Notes: generated by a model not told the origin, from the sequence alone. Positions 47,118 through 56,266 are shown, counted from the stretch's first letter. The stretch: 64,000 nucleotides of DNA from Caulobacter sp. Root1455 (GCF_001426905.1 NZ_LMFQ01000023.1:186001-250000); one strand, 5' to 3'. Made by a program: numbers and translations.

Positions 47118-47135
47118 GGAGGAACTGCCATGTAG
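47118..47135 (+). other. Start-stop element: ribosome-binding sequence followed by ATG TAG
   Basis: GGAGGA (47118-47123) is followed at 6 bases by ATG (47130-47132) and immediately TAG (47133-47135). It lies 28 bases upstream of the small-protein start at 47163, downstream of the promoter. A minimal open reading frame that stalls ribosomes is possible; chance is also possible. Confidence 0.4.
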
Positions 47136-47162
47136 ACATCAACAACAGAAGGGGCCCATCCC

Positions 47163-47381
47163 ATGACGAAGAATATCTATAGCCGCTATCCGACGATCAT
47201 CCTGTGTGGCTTGATGGTTACCATCGCCGCCAGCGTTCTTCGCTTCACGCAAGCGATTGCCCAACGCATCGAGAACTCGCCCCAAGCCGAGGGGGCGCTG
47301 ACCTTCAGCCCCAGCACCATGGAGCTGAAGTTCAACACGCGTGTTCAGGCGCTCGGCGTCTCGACTCCCAGCAAGCGCTAG
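47163..47381 (+). CDS. 72-residue membrane or secreted protein of unknown function
   Basis: The protein has a basic N-terminus (MTKNIYSRYP), one hydrophobic helix (about residues 11-32) and a polar C-terminal half ending in TPSKR. No family was recognised. It follows the AT-rich promoter region 46960-47100 and has AAGGGG 8 bases before the ATG. The base composition of its leader differs from the surroundings, so it may be acquired. Confidence 0.6.
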   Translation: MTKNIYSRYPTIILCGLMVTIAASVLRFTQAIAQRIENSPQAEGALTFSPSTMELKFNTRVQALGVSTPSKR

Positions 47382-47531
47382 AAACCACCCCATCGCCCGG
47401 CGACGCGGTTGTCGCCGGGCGGAGATTTCTCGCGCCATATTGCATCCTACGGTGGCGCTCATCGGGCGCGAAACGATGACTGTCTCACCGCGCCCTATTC
47501 AAGTCCTCAATGCTCAGCTAAGCCGCTAGTC

Positions 47532-48392
47532 ATGCCGCTCGCTCTGATCATCTCCAGCCATGTCGCCGGCAGCCGGGTCGGCGCGTCGGCCCAGGCCGCC
47601 GCTCTCGTGCAGTTCCGCATCGACTCGATGATCGTGCCGACCGTGCTCTACGGCCGCCATCCCGGCTGGGGCATTCCCGGCGGGGCGCCGGCCCCCATCG
47701 AGGTGATGGAGGGCATGCTCGACGGCATCGAGGCCAACGGCCTGTTCGGCCAGACCGACGTGGTCATCACCGGCTATTTCGCCAGCGCCGCCCAGGTGCG
47801 CGCCGCCGCCCGCACCATCGACGCCGTCCGCGCCGCGCCGCGCGAGGGCGCGACCCCGGGCGCGCCGGCGCGCAAGCCGACCGTGATCATCGACCCGACC
47901 ATGGGCGACGCCGGCAAGGGGCTGTACGTGCCCGCCGAAGTCGCTGAAGCCATCGCCAGCGAGCTGATCCCGCGCGCCGACGTCGTGGCCTGCAACGCGT
48001 GGGAGCTGCAGCGCCTGACCGGCACGGACTCCCGCGATCCCCAGGCGGCGGTGCGCGCCGGCCGGCTGCTGAACAAGCCGACCCTGGTTTCATCCGTGCA
48101 AAGAGGAAGCGAGATCGGCGTCGTCTATGTCGACCGCAAGGAAGCCTGGCTGGCGGCCCACGCCAAGGCCGAGCGCTCGCCCAGCGGCACCGGCGACCTG
48201 CTGACCGCCCTCTACGCCGCCTCGATCCTGGAAGGCCAGACCATCTCGTACGGCCTGGCCCGCGCCGTCGGCGGCGTGGCCGAGACGGTGACGGCCGCCA
48301 ACATCTGGAACGCCCCGGAACTGCCGATCGTGGCCATGGCCGCGCGCATCAAGCAGACCTCGCCGACCGTGCGGATCGAGCGGCTGGCCTAG
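47532..48392 (+). CDS. pdxY: Pyridoxal kinase
   Basis: This 286-residue PfkB/ribokinase-superfamily enzyme resembles PdxY, which phosphorylates pyridoxal in the vitamin B6 salvage pathway. Landmarks: VGASAQAAALVQFRID, TVLYGRHPGWG, IDPTMGD (Mg/ATP site), ACNAWELQRLTG and the catalytic-base motif SGTGDLLTALYA. The TAG stop lies inside the inverted repeat at 48389. Confidence 0.9.
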   Translation: MPLALIISSHVAGSRVGASAQAAALVQFRIDSMIVPTVLYGRHPGWGIPGGAPAPIEVMEGMLDGIEANGLFGQTDVVITGYFASAAQVRAAARTIDAVRAAPREGATPGAPARKPTVIIDPTMGDAGKGLYVPAEVAEAIASELIPRADVVACNAWELQRLTGTDSRDPQAAVRAGRLLNKPTLVSSVQRGSEIGVVYVDRKEAWLAAHAKAERSPSGTGDLLTALYAASILEGQTISYGLARAVGGVAETVTAANIWNAPELPIVAMAARIKQTSPTVRIERLA

Positions 48393-48493
48393 AGCATTTT
48401 CGAGCGAAGTGGCTACCGGTTCGCGTGAAGAAAATGCGTAAAATAGATACATCTAGAGCTCGATCGATTCCGTAGGAAACGAGCGTGCTCTAG
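48389..48493. repeat. MITE-like intergenic element between convergent genes
   Basis: Terminal inverted repeats CTAGAGC (48389-48395) and GCTCTAG (48487-48493), with internal GCATTTTC (48394-48401) / GAAAATGC (48430-48437). Related AGAGCATTTTC...GAAAATGC elements are common in alphaproteobacterial genomes. The ends contain the stop codons of both flanking genes. Confidence 0.8.
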
Positions 48494-49407
48494 CCGCCGA
48501 AGTGCGCCGCCAGGCTTGCTAGAACCAGGTCGGCCATGGCCGCGCGGGCCTCGACCGTGGCGCTGCCGCAGTGGGGTTGCAGCACCACGTCGTCGCGATC
48601 GAGCAAGGCGGCGGGCACGTTGGGTTCGTCCGCGAAGACGTCCAGGCCCGCCCCGGCGACGACGCCGGCTTCCAGCGCCGCGATCAGGGCCGTCTCGTCG
48701 ACCACCGAACCCCGGGAGACGTTGATCAGCAGGCCGCGCGGGCCGAGCGCCTCGAGCACGGCGGCGTCGACGAGGGTCCGCGTGCCCGCCCCGCCCGCCG
48801 TGGCGACGAACAGCACCTCCACCTCCCGGGCCAGGTCCAGGGGACTGGCGGCGTAGGCGTAGGGCGCGTCGTCCACGGGCCGGCGGCTGTGATAGACGAC
48901 CTGGGCGGCGAAGGGCGCGACGCGCGCGGCGATGGCGCGGCCGATCTGGCCCAGTCCCAGCACGCCAACGCGCTTGCCGCTGGCGCGTGGGACCAGGGGC
49001 GGGGCCGTTCCCGGCTCCCAGCGGCCCGCGCGCACGAAGCGGTCGCCGACCAGCATCCGCCGCGCCAGGGCCAGCCAGAGGCCGACGGCCAGGTCGGCGA
49101 CATCGTCGGTGAGCACGCCGGGCGTCGTCGTCACGGACACCCCGCGCGCGGCGGCGATGTCGAGATCCACGGCGTCCAGGCCCACGCCGTTCACGGCCAC
49201 GATCTCCAGCGCCGGCAGGCGGGACCAGAGGGCGGCGGGCACGCCGGTTCCACCGCTGGTCACGATCCCGCGCACCCTCGGGCCGACCGCCGCCACCAGG
49301 GTCTCGGGATCGACGGCGCGGTGCGGACGGTGGACCCGGTAACGGGCGTCCAGCGCCGCCTCGAGGTCTTGCGAGAACGACTGCAGCTGCAGGAGGTCGA
49401 TAGTCAT
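48490..49407 (-). CDS. D-2-hydroxyacid dehydrogenase (NAD(P)-dependent)
   Basis: This 305-residue enzyme has the nucleotide-binding GLGQIGR and the catalytic triad of the family: Arg in LLINVSRGSVVDE, Glu in DVFADEPNVP, His in LQPHCGSAT. SRR after strand 2 (YHSRRP) favours NADPH. It is probably a hydroxypyruvate/glyoxylate reductase; the substrate is inferred. Convergent with pdxY. Confidence 0.92.
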   Translation of the reverse strand: MTIDLLQLQSFSQDLEAALDARYRVHRPHRAVDPETLVAAVGPRVRGIVTSGGTGVPAALWSRLPALEIVAVNGVGLDAVDLDIAAARGVSVTTTPGVLTDDVADLAVGLWLALARRMLVGDRFVRAGRWEPGTAPPLVPRASGKRVGVLGLGQIGRAIAARVAPFAAQVVYHSRRPVDDAPYAYAASPLDLAREVEVLFVATAGGAGTRTLVDAAVLEALGPRGLLINVSRGSVVDETALIAALEAGVVAGAGLDVFADEPNVPAALLDRDDVVLQPHCGSATVEARAAMADLVLASLAAHFGG

Positions 49408-49482
49408 GGGCGGACTCCGGTCGGCGGCGCGACGATATCCTTCGGATGGCAAACCCGGCCGGCCTGGGCTAGACGAAATCGC

Positions 49483-50610
49483 ATGACCGTCGACATCACC
49501 GGCTTCTGCCCCGACCGCTTCTCCGCCGTGCGTGAGGCCTTCGCCGCCAATTTCGAGAACGGGGGCGAGCTGGGCGCGCGCTTCAGCCTGGCCGTCCACG
49601 GCGAGGTCGTCGTCGACCTGATGGGCGGCTACGCGGACCGCAAGCACGAGGTCGCGTTCGGGCCCGACACCCTGACCCCGCTGTTCTCGACCACCAAGGT
49701 CGTGGCCGCCCTGCTGATCGCCCGGCTCGTCGACCAGGGCAGGCTGACCTACGACCAGACCGTGGCCTCGGTCTGGCCCGAGTTCGCGCAAGCCGGCAAG
49801 CAGGACGTCACGGTCGGCCAGGTGATGTCGCACCAGGACGGCCTGTCGGGCTTTCCCGACGAGACCGATCCGGCCATCTGGTTCGACTGGGAGGCCACGA
49901 CCGCCAAGCTGGCGGCCATGGCCCCGCTGTGGCCGATCGGCTCGGCCAGCGGCTACCACCCGATCACCTTCGGCTTCACCGCCGGCGAGATCTTCCGCCG
50001 GGTCGACGGCCGGACGATGGGCGCGGCCCTGCGCGAGGACCTGGCGCGGCCGCTGGGCCTGGACCTCTGGATCGGCCTGCCCGACAGCGAACACGCCCGC
50101 TGCGCCGAGCTGATGCGGCCGAGCGCCGTGCCCAAGTTCGGCGCGATGAACGCGGCGGTGAAGGCCGCTTTCATGACCCGGTGGGCCGCGCCGGGCGGAC
50201 GCGGCACGGCCGACTGGCGACGGGTCGAGATCCCGTCGGCCAACGGTCACGCCACCGCCCCCGCCCTGGCCCGTCTGATGGGGCCCCTGGCCTCGGGCGG
50301 CGCGCTGGACGGCGTCCAGGTGCTGTCGCCCGCCCTGATCGCCGAGGCCAGCGCCGAGCGGATCGTCGGCCAGGACCTGGTCCTGCCCTTCGTGATCAGC
50401 TGGGGCGCGGGCTTCATGCGCAACACGCCCAACTTCTTCTACGGCCCCACGCCCGAAGCCTTCGGCCACAGCGGCTGGGGCGGTTCGTGCGCCTTCGCCG
50501 ACCCGTCGCGCGGCGTGTCGGGGGCCTATGTGATGAACAAGCAGGGGACCGAGCTGATCGGCGACCCGCGCGCCGTGCGCTTGATCCAGGCGGCCTATTC
50601 GGCGCTCTAG
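49483..50610 (+). CDS. Beta-lactamase-fold serine hydrolase (esterase EstB-like)
   Basis: This 375-residue class C beta-lactamase-family protein has S-T-T-K (LFSTTKVV) as the nucleophile motif, the Tyr in SASGYHPITFG, and HSGWGGS near the C-terminus. No signal peptide is evident, so an intracellular esterase is more likely than an antibiotic-degrading enzyme. It is divergent from the hydroxyacid dehydrogenase. Confidence 0.9.
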   Translation: MTVDITGFCPDRFSAVREAFAANFENGGELGARFSLAVHGEVVVDLMGGYADRKHEVAFGPDTLTPLFSTTKVVAALLIARLVDQGRLTYDQTVASVWPEFAQAGKQDVTVGQVMSHQDGLSGFPDETDPAIWFDWEATTAKLAAMAPLWPIGSASGYHPITFGFTAGEIFRRVDGRTMGAALREDLARPLGLDLWIGLPDSEHARCAELMRPSAVPKFGAMNAAVKAAFMTRWAAPGGRGTADWRRVEIPSANGHATAPALARLMGPLASGGALDGVQVLSPALIAEASAERIVGQDLVLPFVISWGAGFMRNTPNFFYGPTPEAFGHSGWGGSCAFADPSRGVSGAYVMNKQGTELIGDPRAVRLIQAAYSAL

Positions 50611-50628
50611 CGACCTTCGGAGGCGGAG

Positions 50629-51444
50629 ATGAGCAAGGCCGGGATCGCGAGCATCGCCGGCCTGGCCGCCCTGGCCTGGGTCTCCGCCGCCCACGCCCAG
50701 GACGCCGCTCGCGATTTCTGCGCCGACCGCCCCGGCAAGGGCTCGCCGCCCTGCGTGCTCGACGCCGGACGCTTCCAGGCCGAGCTGGGCGTGGCCGACG
50801 GCGCCTGGAGCCGGGGCGGCGGGGTCTCGACCGACGATATGGCCTTCGGCGAACTGGAGCTGCGGCTGGGCCTGACCTCGACCGTCGAGGGGCAGGTGGC
50901 GTGGACCGCCCGGGAGCGGGTGCGCGACGAGGATCGGGCGGCGGGCGTGGTCTCCACGACGGAGGGGTCGGGCGACGTGACCTTCAGCCTGCGCTGGTCG
51001 CCGCGAAGCCCCGGCGGCGACGGGGTCTCGGTCGCCCTGCAGCCCTTCGTGTCGGCGCCCGCGGGGTCCGGCGGGATCGGCGACGGGATGTGGCTGGGCG
51101 GGGTGATCGCGCCGATCTCCGCGCCGTTGAACGCCGACTGGTCGCTGGCCTTGTCGCCCGAGCTGAGCGCGCGGCCCGACGCCGACGGCTCGGGCCGCCA
51201 CCTCGGTTTCGGCGGCGCCGTCGGCGTGGGACGCTCGGTCGGTCCGGTGGCGCTGGGCCTGGAGCTCTGGGCCGACCGCGACGAGGATCCGTCCGGCGCC
51301 GTCACCGCCGCCAGCCTCGACCTGACGGCCGCCTGGACGCCGGCCTCGATCAAGGACCTGCAGCTGGACGTCTCGGCCTATGTCGGGCTGAACCGCGACA
51401 CGCCGGACCTCGAACTGGCGGTGGGCGTGGCCAAGCGGTTCTAG
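50629..51444 (+). CDS. Probable outer-membrane/secreted beta-barrel protein
   Basis: This 271-residue protein has a signal peptide (cleavage near AHA-QD), and the mature part alternates hydrophobic and polar residues in strands ending with a C-terminal Phe (VGVAKRF), as in outer-membrane barrels. It resembles the MetA-pathway/phenol-degradation transporter-like family (Phenol_MetA_deg), but with low certainty. It starts 18 bases after the esterase gene, so probably same operon. Confidence 0.75.
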   Translation: MSKAGIASIAGLAALAWVSAAHAQDAARDFCADRPGKGSPPCVLDAGRFQAELGVADGAWSRGGGVSTDDMAFGELELRLGLTSTVEGQVAWTARERVRDEDRAAGVVSTTEGSGDVTFSLRWSPRSPGGDGVSVALQPFVSAPAGSGGIGDGMWLGGVIAPISAPLNADWSLALSPELSARPDADGSGRHLGFGGAVGVGRSVGPVALGLELWADRDEDPSGAVTAASLDLTAAWTPASIKDLQLDVSAYVGLNRDTPDLELAVGVAKRF

Positions 51445-51463
51445 GTCCCAATAAAATCCGGGG

Positions 51464-52879
51464 TTAGGCCTTGGCGCGCGGCTTTGCCTCGATCATCACC
51501 GCCCCGACGATCCCCGCCGCAACCGCCGCCGCCGCGCTGATCCCCATGACCCAGGGATAGCCCTGGGGTCCGGGCGCGAAATAGATCAGGCCCAGCACCG
51601 CCACGGCCAGCAGGCCGGCGATCCGGGCGACGGCGTTGTTGACGCCCGAGGCGACGCCGGCGTGGCTGGCGGCCACCGCGCTCATCACCGTGGTGGTCAG
51701 GGGCGCGACCGCGACGGTCATGCCCAGGGCGACCACCAGCACGCCGGGCAGCACGCCGGTCCAGAAGCCCGAACCGATCCAGGGCGCGCCCAGCAGGCCG
51801 AAGCCGACGCCGGCCAGGATCGGCCCGAGGGTCAGCATCGGCCGGGCCCCGAACCGGTCGGCCAGCTTGCCCGTCACGCCCGACAGCGTCCCCATGATCA
51901 GCGAGAACGGCAGCAGGGTCGCCCCGGCCTTGGCGGCCGAATAGCCGTGGCGGGCGATCAGCTCGTAAGGCAGGAAGAACAGGGCGCCGGTCAGGCCGAA
52001 ATAGAGCGCCAGGGTCAGCAGGTTGGCGCCGCTGAAGGTCCGGGAGCGATAGAGCGTCAGCGGCATCATCGGATGCTTCTCGCGGGCCTGGCTGACCAGG
52101 AAGCCGGCCAGCAGAGCCGCGCCGACGCCCAGGGCCGTCCAGACCGCCGGGCTGGCCCAGCCGCGCTGACCGGCCGCCGTCAGGCCCCAGGTCACCGCGC
52201 CCAGGCCGGCGGCGGCCAGGACCGCCCCGCGCCAGTCCAGGTGCTCGACCTCGGGATCGCGGCTCTCGCGCACCGCCGCCAGGGCCAGCCAGACGGTGGC
52301 CAGCGCCAAGGGCAGGTTGATCAGGAAGATGGCGCGCCACGAGACATGGTCGACCAGCCAGCCGCCCAGCACCGGGCCGATCGCCGTGGTCACCGCCCCG
52401 AACCCGGCCCACGCGCCGATCGCCGCGCCGCGCTCGCTGTCGTCGAAGGTCGAGCCCAGGATGGCCAGGCTGGCGGGGACCAGCAGGGCCGCGGCGATCC
52501 CCTGCACGGCGCGGGCGGCGATCAGCCAATCGGCGTCCGGGGCCAGGGCGCAGCCCAGCGACGCCGCCGCGAACAGCGACACGCCGATCACGAACACCTT
52601 GCGCCGCCCGTAGCGGTCGCCGGCCGAGCCGCCGATCAGCACCAGGGCGCCCAGCAGCAGCAGGTAGGCGTTGACGATCCACTGCACCTGGGCGGCGTCG
52701 GCCTTCAAGGCGGTCCGCATGGCCGGCAGGGCGACATTGACCACCGAGCCGTCGATGAAGGCCATGCTCGAGCCCAGCACCGTGGCGGCCAGGGCCAGGC
52801 GCTTGCGGGGCGCGGGCGTGTCCGAGCGGCCGGCCCGGATCACGCCTTCGTCGCAGGGGGGATGCACCGGTCCGGTCAT
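51464..52879 (-). CDS. MFS transporter, DHA2 family (drug efflux type)
   Basis: This 471-residue inner-membrane protein has about 14 hydrophobic segments. Motifs of the EmrB/QacA group are visible: LGSSMAFIDGSVVNVALPAM near the start, QWIVNAYLL, GGSAGDRYGRRKVF (motif A) and the antiporter motif C-like AIGPVLGGWL. The start at 52879 was preferred over an ATG 16 codons upstream that lacks a ribosome-binding sequence. Substrates are unknown. Confidence 0.92.
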   Translation of the reverse strand: MTGPVHPPCDEGVIRAGRSDTPAPRKRLALAATVLGSSMAFIDGSVVNVALPAMRTALKADAAQVQWIVNAYLLLLGALVLIGGSAGDRYGRRKVFVIGVSLFAAASLGCALAPDADWLIAARAVQGIAAALLVPASLAILGSTFDDSERGAAIGAWAGFGAVTTAIGPVLGGWLVDHVSWRAIFLINLPLALATVWLALAAVRESRDPEVEHLDWRGAVLAAAGLGAVTWGLTAAGQRGWASPAVWTALGVGAALLAGFLVSQAREKHPMMPLTLYRSRTFSGANLLTLALYFGLTGALFFLPYELIARHGYSAAKAGATLLPFSLIMGTLSGVTGKLADRFGARPMLTLGPILAGVGFGLLGAPWIGSGFWTGVLPGVLVVALGMTVAVAPLTTTVMSAVAASHAGVASGVNNAVARIAGLLAVAVLGLIYFAPGPQGYPWVMGISAAAAVAAGIVGAVMIEAKPRAKA

Positions 52880-52927
52880 GGCGGGGAGGATGGCGTGAAT
52901 GCAGCCGGGTCGCCAATCCCATTTCAA

Positions 52928-52959
52928 CCGCTCATCCCGGCGAATGCCGGGATGAGCGG
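52928..52959. terminator. Perfect hairpin between rarD and MFS genes
   Basis: CCGCTCATCCCGGC and GCCGGGATGAGCGG form a 14-bp perfect stem with a GAAT loop. It follows the rarD stop (minus strand) by 13 bases and likely terminates rarD transcription. Confidence 0.65.
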
Positions 52960-52972
52960 ATTTGAAGGGAAA

Positions 52973-53890
52973 TCAGACCGCCGCGATCACCCGCGTCCGC
53001 TTCCAGGCCCCATAGGCGAAGGCGGCCACGCCCAGCCAGATGAACACGAACGACGCGGCCCGCATCGGCGTGAAGGCCTCGCCCAGCGCCACGCCCAGCA
53101 GGAACTGGATCGTCGGGGCGATGAACTGCAGGAAGCCGACCGCGCTGAGCGGCAGGCGGCGGGCCGACCAGGCGAACAGGGCCAGGGGGACGACCGTGGC
53201 CGGTCCGGCCAGCATCAGCAGCAGGCTGACCGGGGCGTTGGCGCCGAAGTGCCCCACGCCGGACGCCTGCAGATGCCAGACGTACAGCAGGCCTGGAACG
53301 GACAGATAGACGCACTCGATGAACAGGCCGGTCTGGGCGTCGGCCTTCACCTGCTTCCGCAGAATGGCGTACAGGCAGAAGGTCAAGGCCAGGCTCAGCG
53401 AGACGATCGGCAGGTGGCCCAGGGCCAGGGTCTGGATCGCCACCCCGACCGCGGCCAGGCCGATGGCGACCTTGCCCTCGATGCTCATCCGTTCACGGAA
53501 CAACAGTGTCCCGGCGGCCATGTTCATCAGCGGGTTGATGTAGTAGCCGAGGCTGGCCTCGATCAGGTGGCCGGCGTTGATCGCGAAGATGTAGATCGCC
53601 CAGTTGCTGAAGATCGCCACGGTCGACAGCAGCAGCACGCCCAGGGTGCGGGGCTGGCGCAGCACCGCCGCCACCTGTCCGCCCTGCTTGCTCAGCAGCA
53701 CCAGGCCGCCGGCCCACAGCACCGACCACATCGTGCGGTGGGCGATCATCTCCCACGACCCGACGCCCATCTGGTGCAACAGGTGGAAATAGAGCGGCAG
53801 GAAGCCCCACAGGCCGTAACAGGCCACGCCGGCGATATAGGCGGACTTGCTGTCCGCCGAGGAACTGGCCGTCTCGGAACTGGAAACCAT
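52973..53890 (-). CDS. rarD: RarD-type EamA transporter
   Basis: This 305-residue protein has ten hydrophobic segments and the RarD features GVACYGLWGFLPLYFHLL, ISHDP-like HRTMWSVLW, NWAIYIFAINAGHLIEASLGYYINPL and FLQFIAPTIQFLLGV. RarD-family proteins are permeases of the drug/metabolite superfamily; in E. coli RarD is linked to chloramphenicol sensitivity. Substrate unknown. Confidence 0.92.
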   Translation of the reverse strand: MVSSSETASSSADSKSAYIAGVACYGLWGFLPLYFHLLHQMGVGSWEMIAHRTMWSVLWAGGLVLLSKQGGQVAAVLRQPRTLGVLLLSTVAIFSNWAIYIFAINAGHLIEASLGYYINPLMNMAAGTLLFRERMSIEGKVAIGLAAVGVAIQTLALGHLPIVSLSLALTFCLYAILRKQVKADAQTGLFIECVYLSVPGLLYVWHLQASGVGHFGANAPVSLLLMLAGPATVVPLALFAWSARRLPLSAVGFLQFIAPTIQFLLGVALGEAFTPMRAASFVFIWLGVAAFAYGAWKRTRVIAAV

Positions 53891-53987
53891 GGAGCGTCAC
53901 CTTTCGGGATCACGTGACAGATGGGAATCGCGTCGTCGATCCGCTTCTTGCGGAGGGCGCGAAATCCGGTCCCGAAGGTGGAAATTT

Positions 53988-54018
53988 CATCGTCCCCCGC
54001 CTCTGGCGGGGGACGATG
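53988..54018 (-). terminator. Hairpin terminator downstream of asd
   Basis: CATCGTCCCCCGCC and GGCGGGGGACGATG form a perfect 14-bp stem around a 3-base loop, 8 bases past the asd stop. On the minus strand the stem is followed by AAATTTCC, so it is not a canonical U-tract. Confidence 0.7.
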
Positions 54019-54026
54019 GGGTCGTC

Positions 54027-55055
54027 TTAAGCCAGGGCCTTTTGCTTGATCAGGCCCTTTTCATGCAGCAGCTGGGCGATCTGCACGGCGTTCAGGGCCG
54101 CCCCCTTGCGGAGGTTGTCGGCCACGCACCAGAGCGCGATGCCGTTCTCGACCGTGGGGTCGGTGCGGATGCGCGAGACATAGACCGGGAACTCGCCGGC
54201 CGATTCCTTGGGCGTCATGTAGCCGCCGTCCTCGCGCTTATCGACGACTTGCACGCCGTCGGCGTCGCGCAGGATCTCGCGGACGTCCTCCTCGTCCAGC
54301 GGGGTCTCGAACTCGATGTTCACCGACTCGGCGTGGCCGACCATGACCGGCACGCGCACGCAGGTGGCGGTCAGCTTGATCGACGGATCCAGGATCTTCT
54401 TGGTCTCCATCATCATCTTCCACTCTTCCTTGGTGAAGCCGTCTTCCATGAAGACGTCGATGTGGGGGATGACGTTGAAGGCGATCTGCTTGGTGAACTT
54501 CTTGGGGGCCGGGGCGCCCAGGACGAACACGCCCTTGGTCTGCTCCCACAGCTCGTCCATGCCTTCCTTGCCCGCGCCCGAGACCGACTGGTAGGTCGAC
54601 ACGACCACCCGCTTGATCTTGGCTTCTGCGTGCAGGGGGGCCAGCACCACCACCAGCTGCGCGGTCGAGCAGTTGGGGTTGGCGATGATGTTCTTGGGCA
54701 GCTTGTTGACGGCGTCCGGGTTCACTTCCGGCACCACCAGCGGCACGTCCGGATCCATCCGGAAGTGGCTGGAATTGTCGATGACGATCGGACCGGCCGC
54801 GCCGATCTTCTCGCCCCAGGCCTTGGAGATGGCGCCGCCGGCGCTCATCAGCACGATGTCGACCTTGGAGAAGTCGAACTGCTCCAGGTCCTCGCAGTGC
54901 AGAATCTGGCTGCCGAACGAGACTTCCACGCCGATGGATTTACGCGAGGCGATGGCATGCATCTTGTCCACGGGGAACTTCAGTTCCTCGAGGATATTGA
55001 ACATCTCACGGCCCACATTGCCCGTGGCGCCGACCACGGCGACCCGGTAACCCAT
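54027..55055 (-). CDS. asd: Aspartate-semialdehyde dehydrogenase
   Basis: This 342-residue enzyme makes aspartate semialdehyde for lysine, threonine, methionine and diaminopimelate synthesis. The NADP motif GATGNVG is at residues 9-15, the catalytic cysteine is C129 (ANPNCSTAQL), and the VSTYQSVSGAGKEGM and VPVMVGHAESVN motifs follow. The ATG at 55055 has GGAGG 6 bases upstream. The 317-base region before the next gene holds this promoter and a palindromic element. Confidence 0.97.
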   Translation of the reverse strand: MGYRVAVVGATGNVGREMFNILEELKFPVDKMHAIASRKSIGVEVSFGSQILHCEDLEQFDFSKVDIVLMSAGGAISKAWGEKIGAAGPIVIDNSSHFRMDPDVPLVVPEVNPDAVNKLPKNIIANPNCSTAQLVVVLAPLHAEAKIKRVVVSTYQSVSGAGKEGMDELWEQTKGVFVLGAPAPKKFTKQIAFNVIPHIDVFMEDGFTKEEWKMMMETKKILDPSIKLTATCVRVPVMVGHAESVNIEFETPLDEEDVREILRDADGVQVVDKREDGGYMTPKESAGEFPVYVSRIRTDPTVENGIALWCVADNLRKGAALNAVQIAQLLHEKGLIKQKALA

Positions 55056-55221
55056 CGCAGCCTCCAATTCATGTCTTGAGCCCGCCCATCGACGGCGGGA
55101 GCGGACCCGTTACGCCCGGTAAGGCCCGGAAGCAAGAACAGGCTTTCTAATGCGACGCTTAGCGCAAGGCGTCGGGGGAAGATTTCACCCGGACTGGATG
55201 GGATCTGCACGAAGCGGCGTG

Positions 55222-55361
55222 ACGCCCCCTCCGTCACGCCGCTACGCGACGCGCCACCTCCCCCGTTGCACGGGGGAGGAGAAGGTCGGATTCGCATCCT
55301 CCTCACCCGCATCGCGGGGGAGGTGGCGCGATGCGGATACGCATCGTGACGGAGGGGGCGT
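55222..55361. repeat. Intergenic palindromic element, ACGCCCCCTCCGTC family, copy 1
   Basis: ACGCCCCCTCCGTCACG (55222-55238) is the exact inverse complement of CGTGACGGAGGGGGCGT (55345-55361). Inside are CACCTCCCCC/GGGGGAGGTG and CGCATCG-type palindromes. It lies between asd and the LysR gene. Confidence 0.85.
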
Positions 55362-55372
55362 CACGGCAGCGT

Positions 55373-56266
55373 CTACTTCCGCTCCGCCTTCACGAAATCC
55401 ACGAACGCCCGCAGCGGCGCCGGCATGTGCCTGCGGCTGGGATAATAGAGGTACGGCCCGCTGAACGGCGGCAGCCAGTCGTCGAGCACGGTCTCCAGCC
55501 GGCCGGCGGCGATGGCCGAGGCGACCATCCCCTCGAACTTGGCCAGCAGGCCCAACCCCGCCTCGGCGGCGGCGATCTCCAGCTCGCCGCTGTTGGTGAT
55601 CAGGGGGCCCTCGGGTTGGACGCGGATCACCTCGCCGTCCTTCTCGAACTCCCAGGCGTAGCTGGTCCCGCTGGCGAAGCGGTGGCGGATGCAGGGATGG
55701 TTCAGCACCTCGCGCGGGTGGGTCGGCCGGCCGTGCTTGGCGAAATAGGCGGGTGAGGCGACCACCACGAACCGCTGCGGTCCGGCCAGGGGCACGGCGA
55801 TCATGTCCTTCTCCAGCCGCTCGTCATAGCGCACGCCCGCGTCGTAGCCGGCGGCCAGCACGTCGACGAAGGCGTCCTCGACACTGACCTCGACCCGGAT
55901 CCCGGGGTGGGCTGCCAGGAAGCGGGGGATCAGGTCGGGGAAGACGATCTGCGACACCGCGCCCGGCACGTTCAGCTTCAGCACCCCGATCGGGCTGTCG
56001 CGGAAGGCGTTGATCTCGTCCAGGGCCAGGGTCACGTCGGCCAGGGCCGGGGTCAGGCGGGCCAGCAGCCGCTCGCCGGCCTCGGTGGGCGTGACGCTGC
56101 GGGTGGTGCGGTTCAGCAGCCGCACGCCCAGGTCCGCCTCCAGCCGGCGCAGGGCTTCCGACAGCGACGAGGCCGAGACCCCGCGCAAGGCCGCCGCGCC
56201 GCGGAAGCTGCGGGTCCGGGCCACGGCGGTGAAGGCGTCGAGATCGGCGAGATCGGGCTGGGCCAT
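55373..56266 (-). CDS. LysR-family transcriptional regulator
   Basis: This 297-residue regulator has an N-terminal winged helix (DLADLDAFTAVARTRSFRGAAALRGVSASSLSEALRRLEADLGVRLLNRTTRSV split by family consensus positions 6-58) and a LysR substrate domain. It is divergent, across 105 bases, from an aldo/keto reductase gene that it probably controls. An ATG five codons upstream (56281) is an alternative start. Confidence 0.92.
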   Translation of the reverse strand: MAQPDLADLDAFTAVARTRSFRGAAALRGVSASSLSEALRRLEADLGVRLLNRTTRSVTPTEAGERLLARLTPALADVTLALDEINAFRDSPIGVLKLNVPGAVSQIVFPDLIPRFLAAHPGIRVEVSVEDAFVDVLAAGYDAGVRYDERLEKDMIAVPLAGPQRFVVVASPAYFAKHGRPTHPREVLNHPCIRHRFASGTSYAWEFEKDGEVIRVQPEGPLITNSGELEIAAAEAGLGLLAKFEGMVASAIAAGRLETVLDDWLPPFSGPYLYYPSRRHMPAPLRAFVDFVKAERK

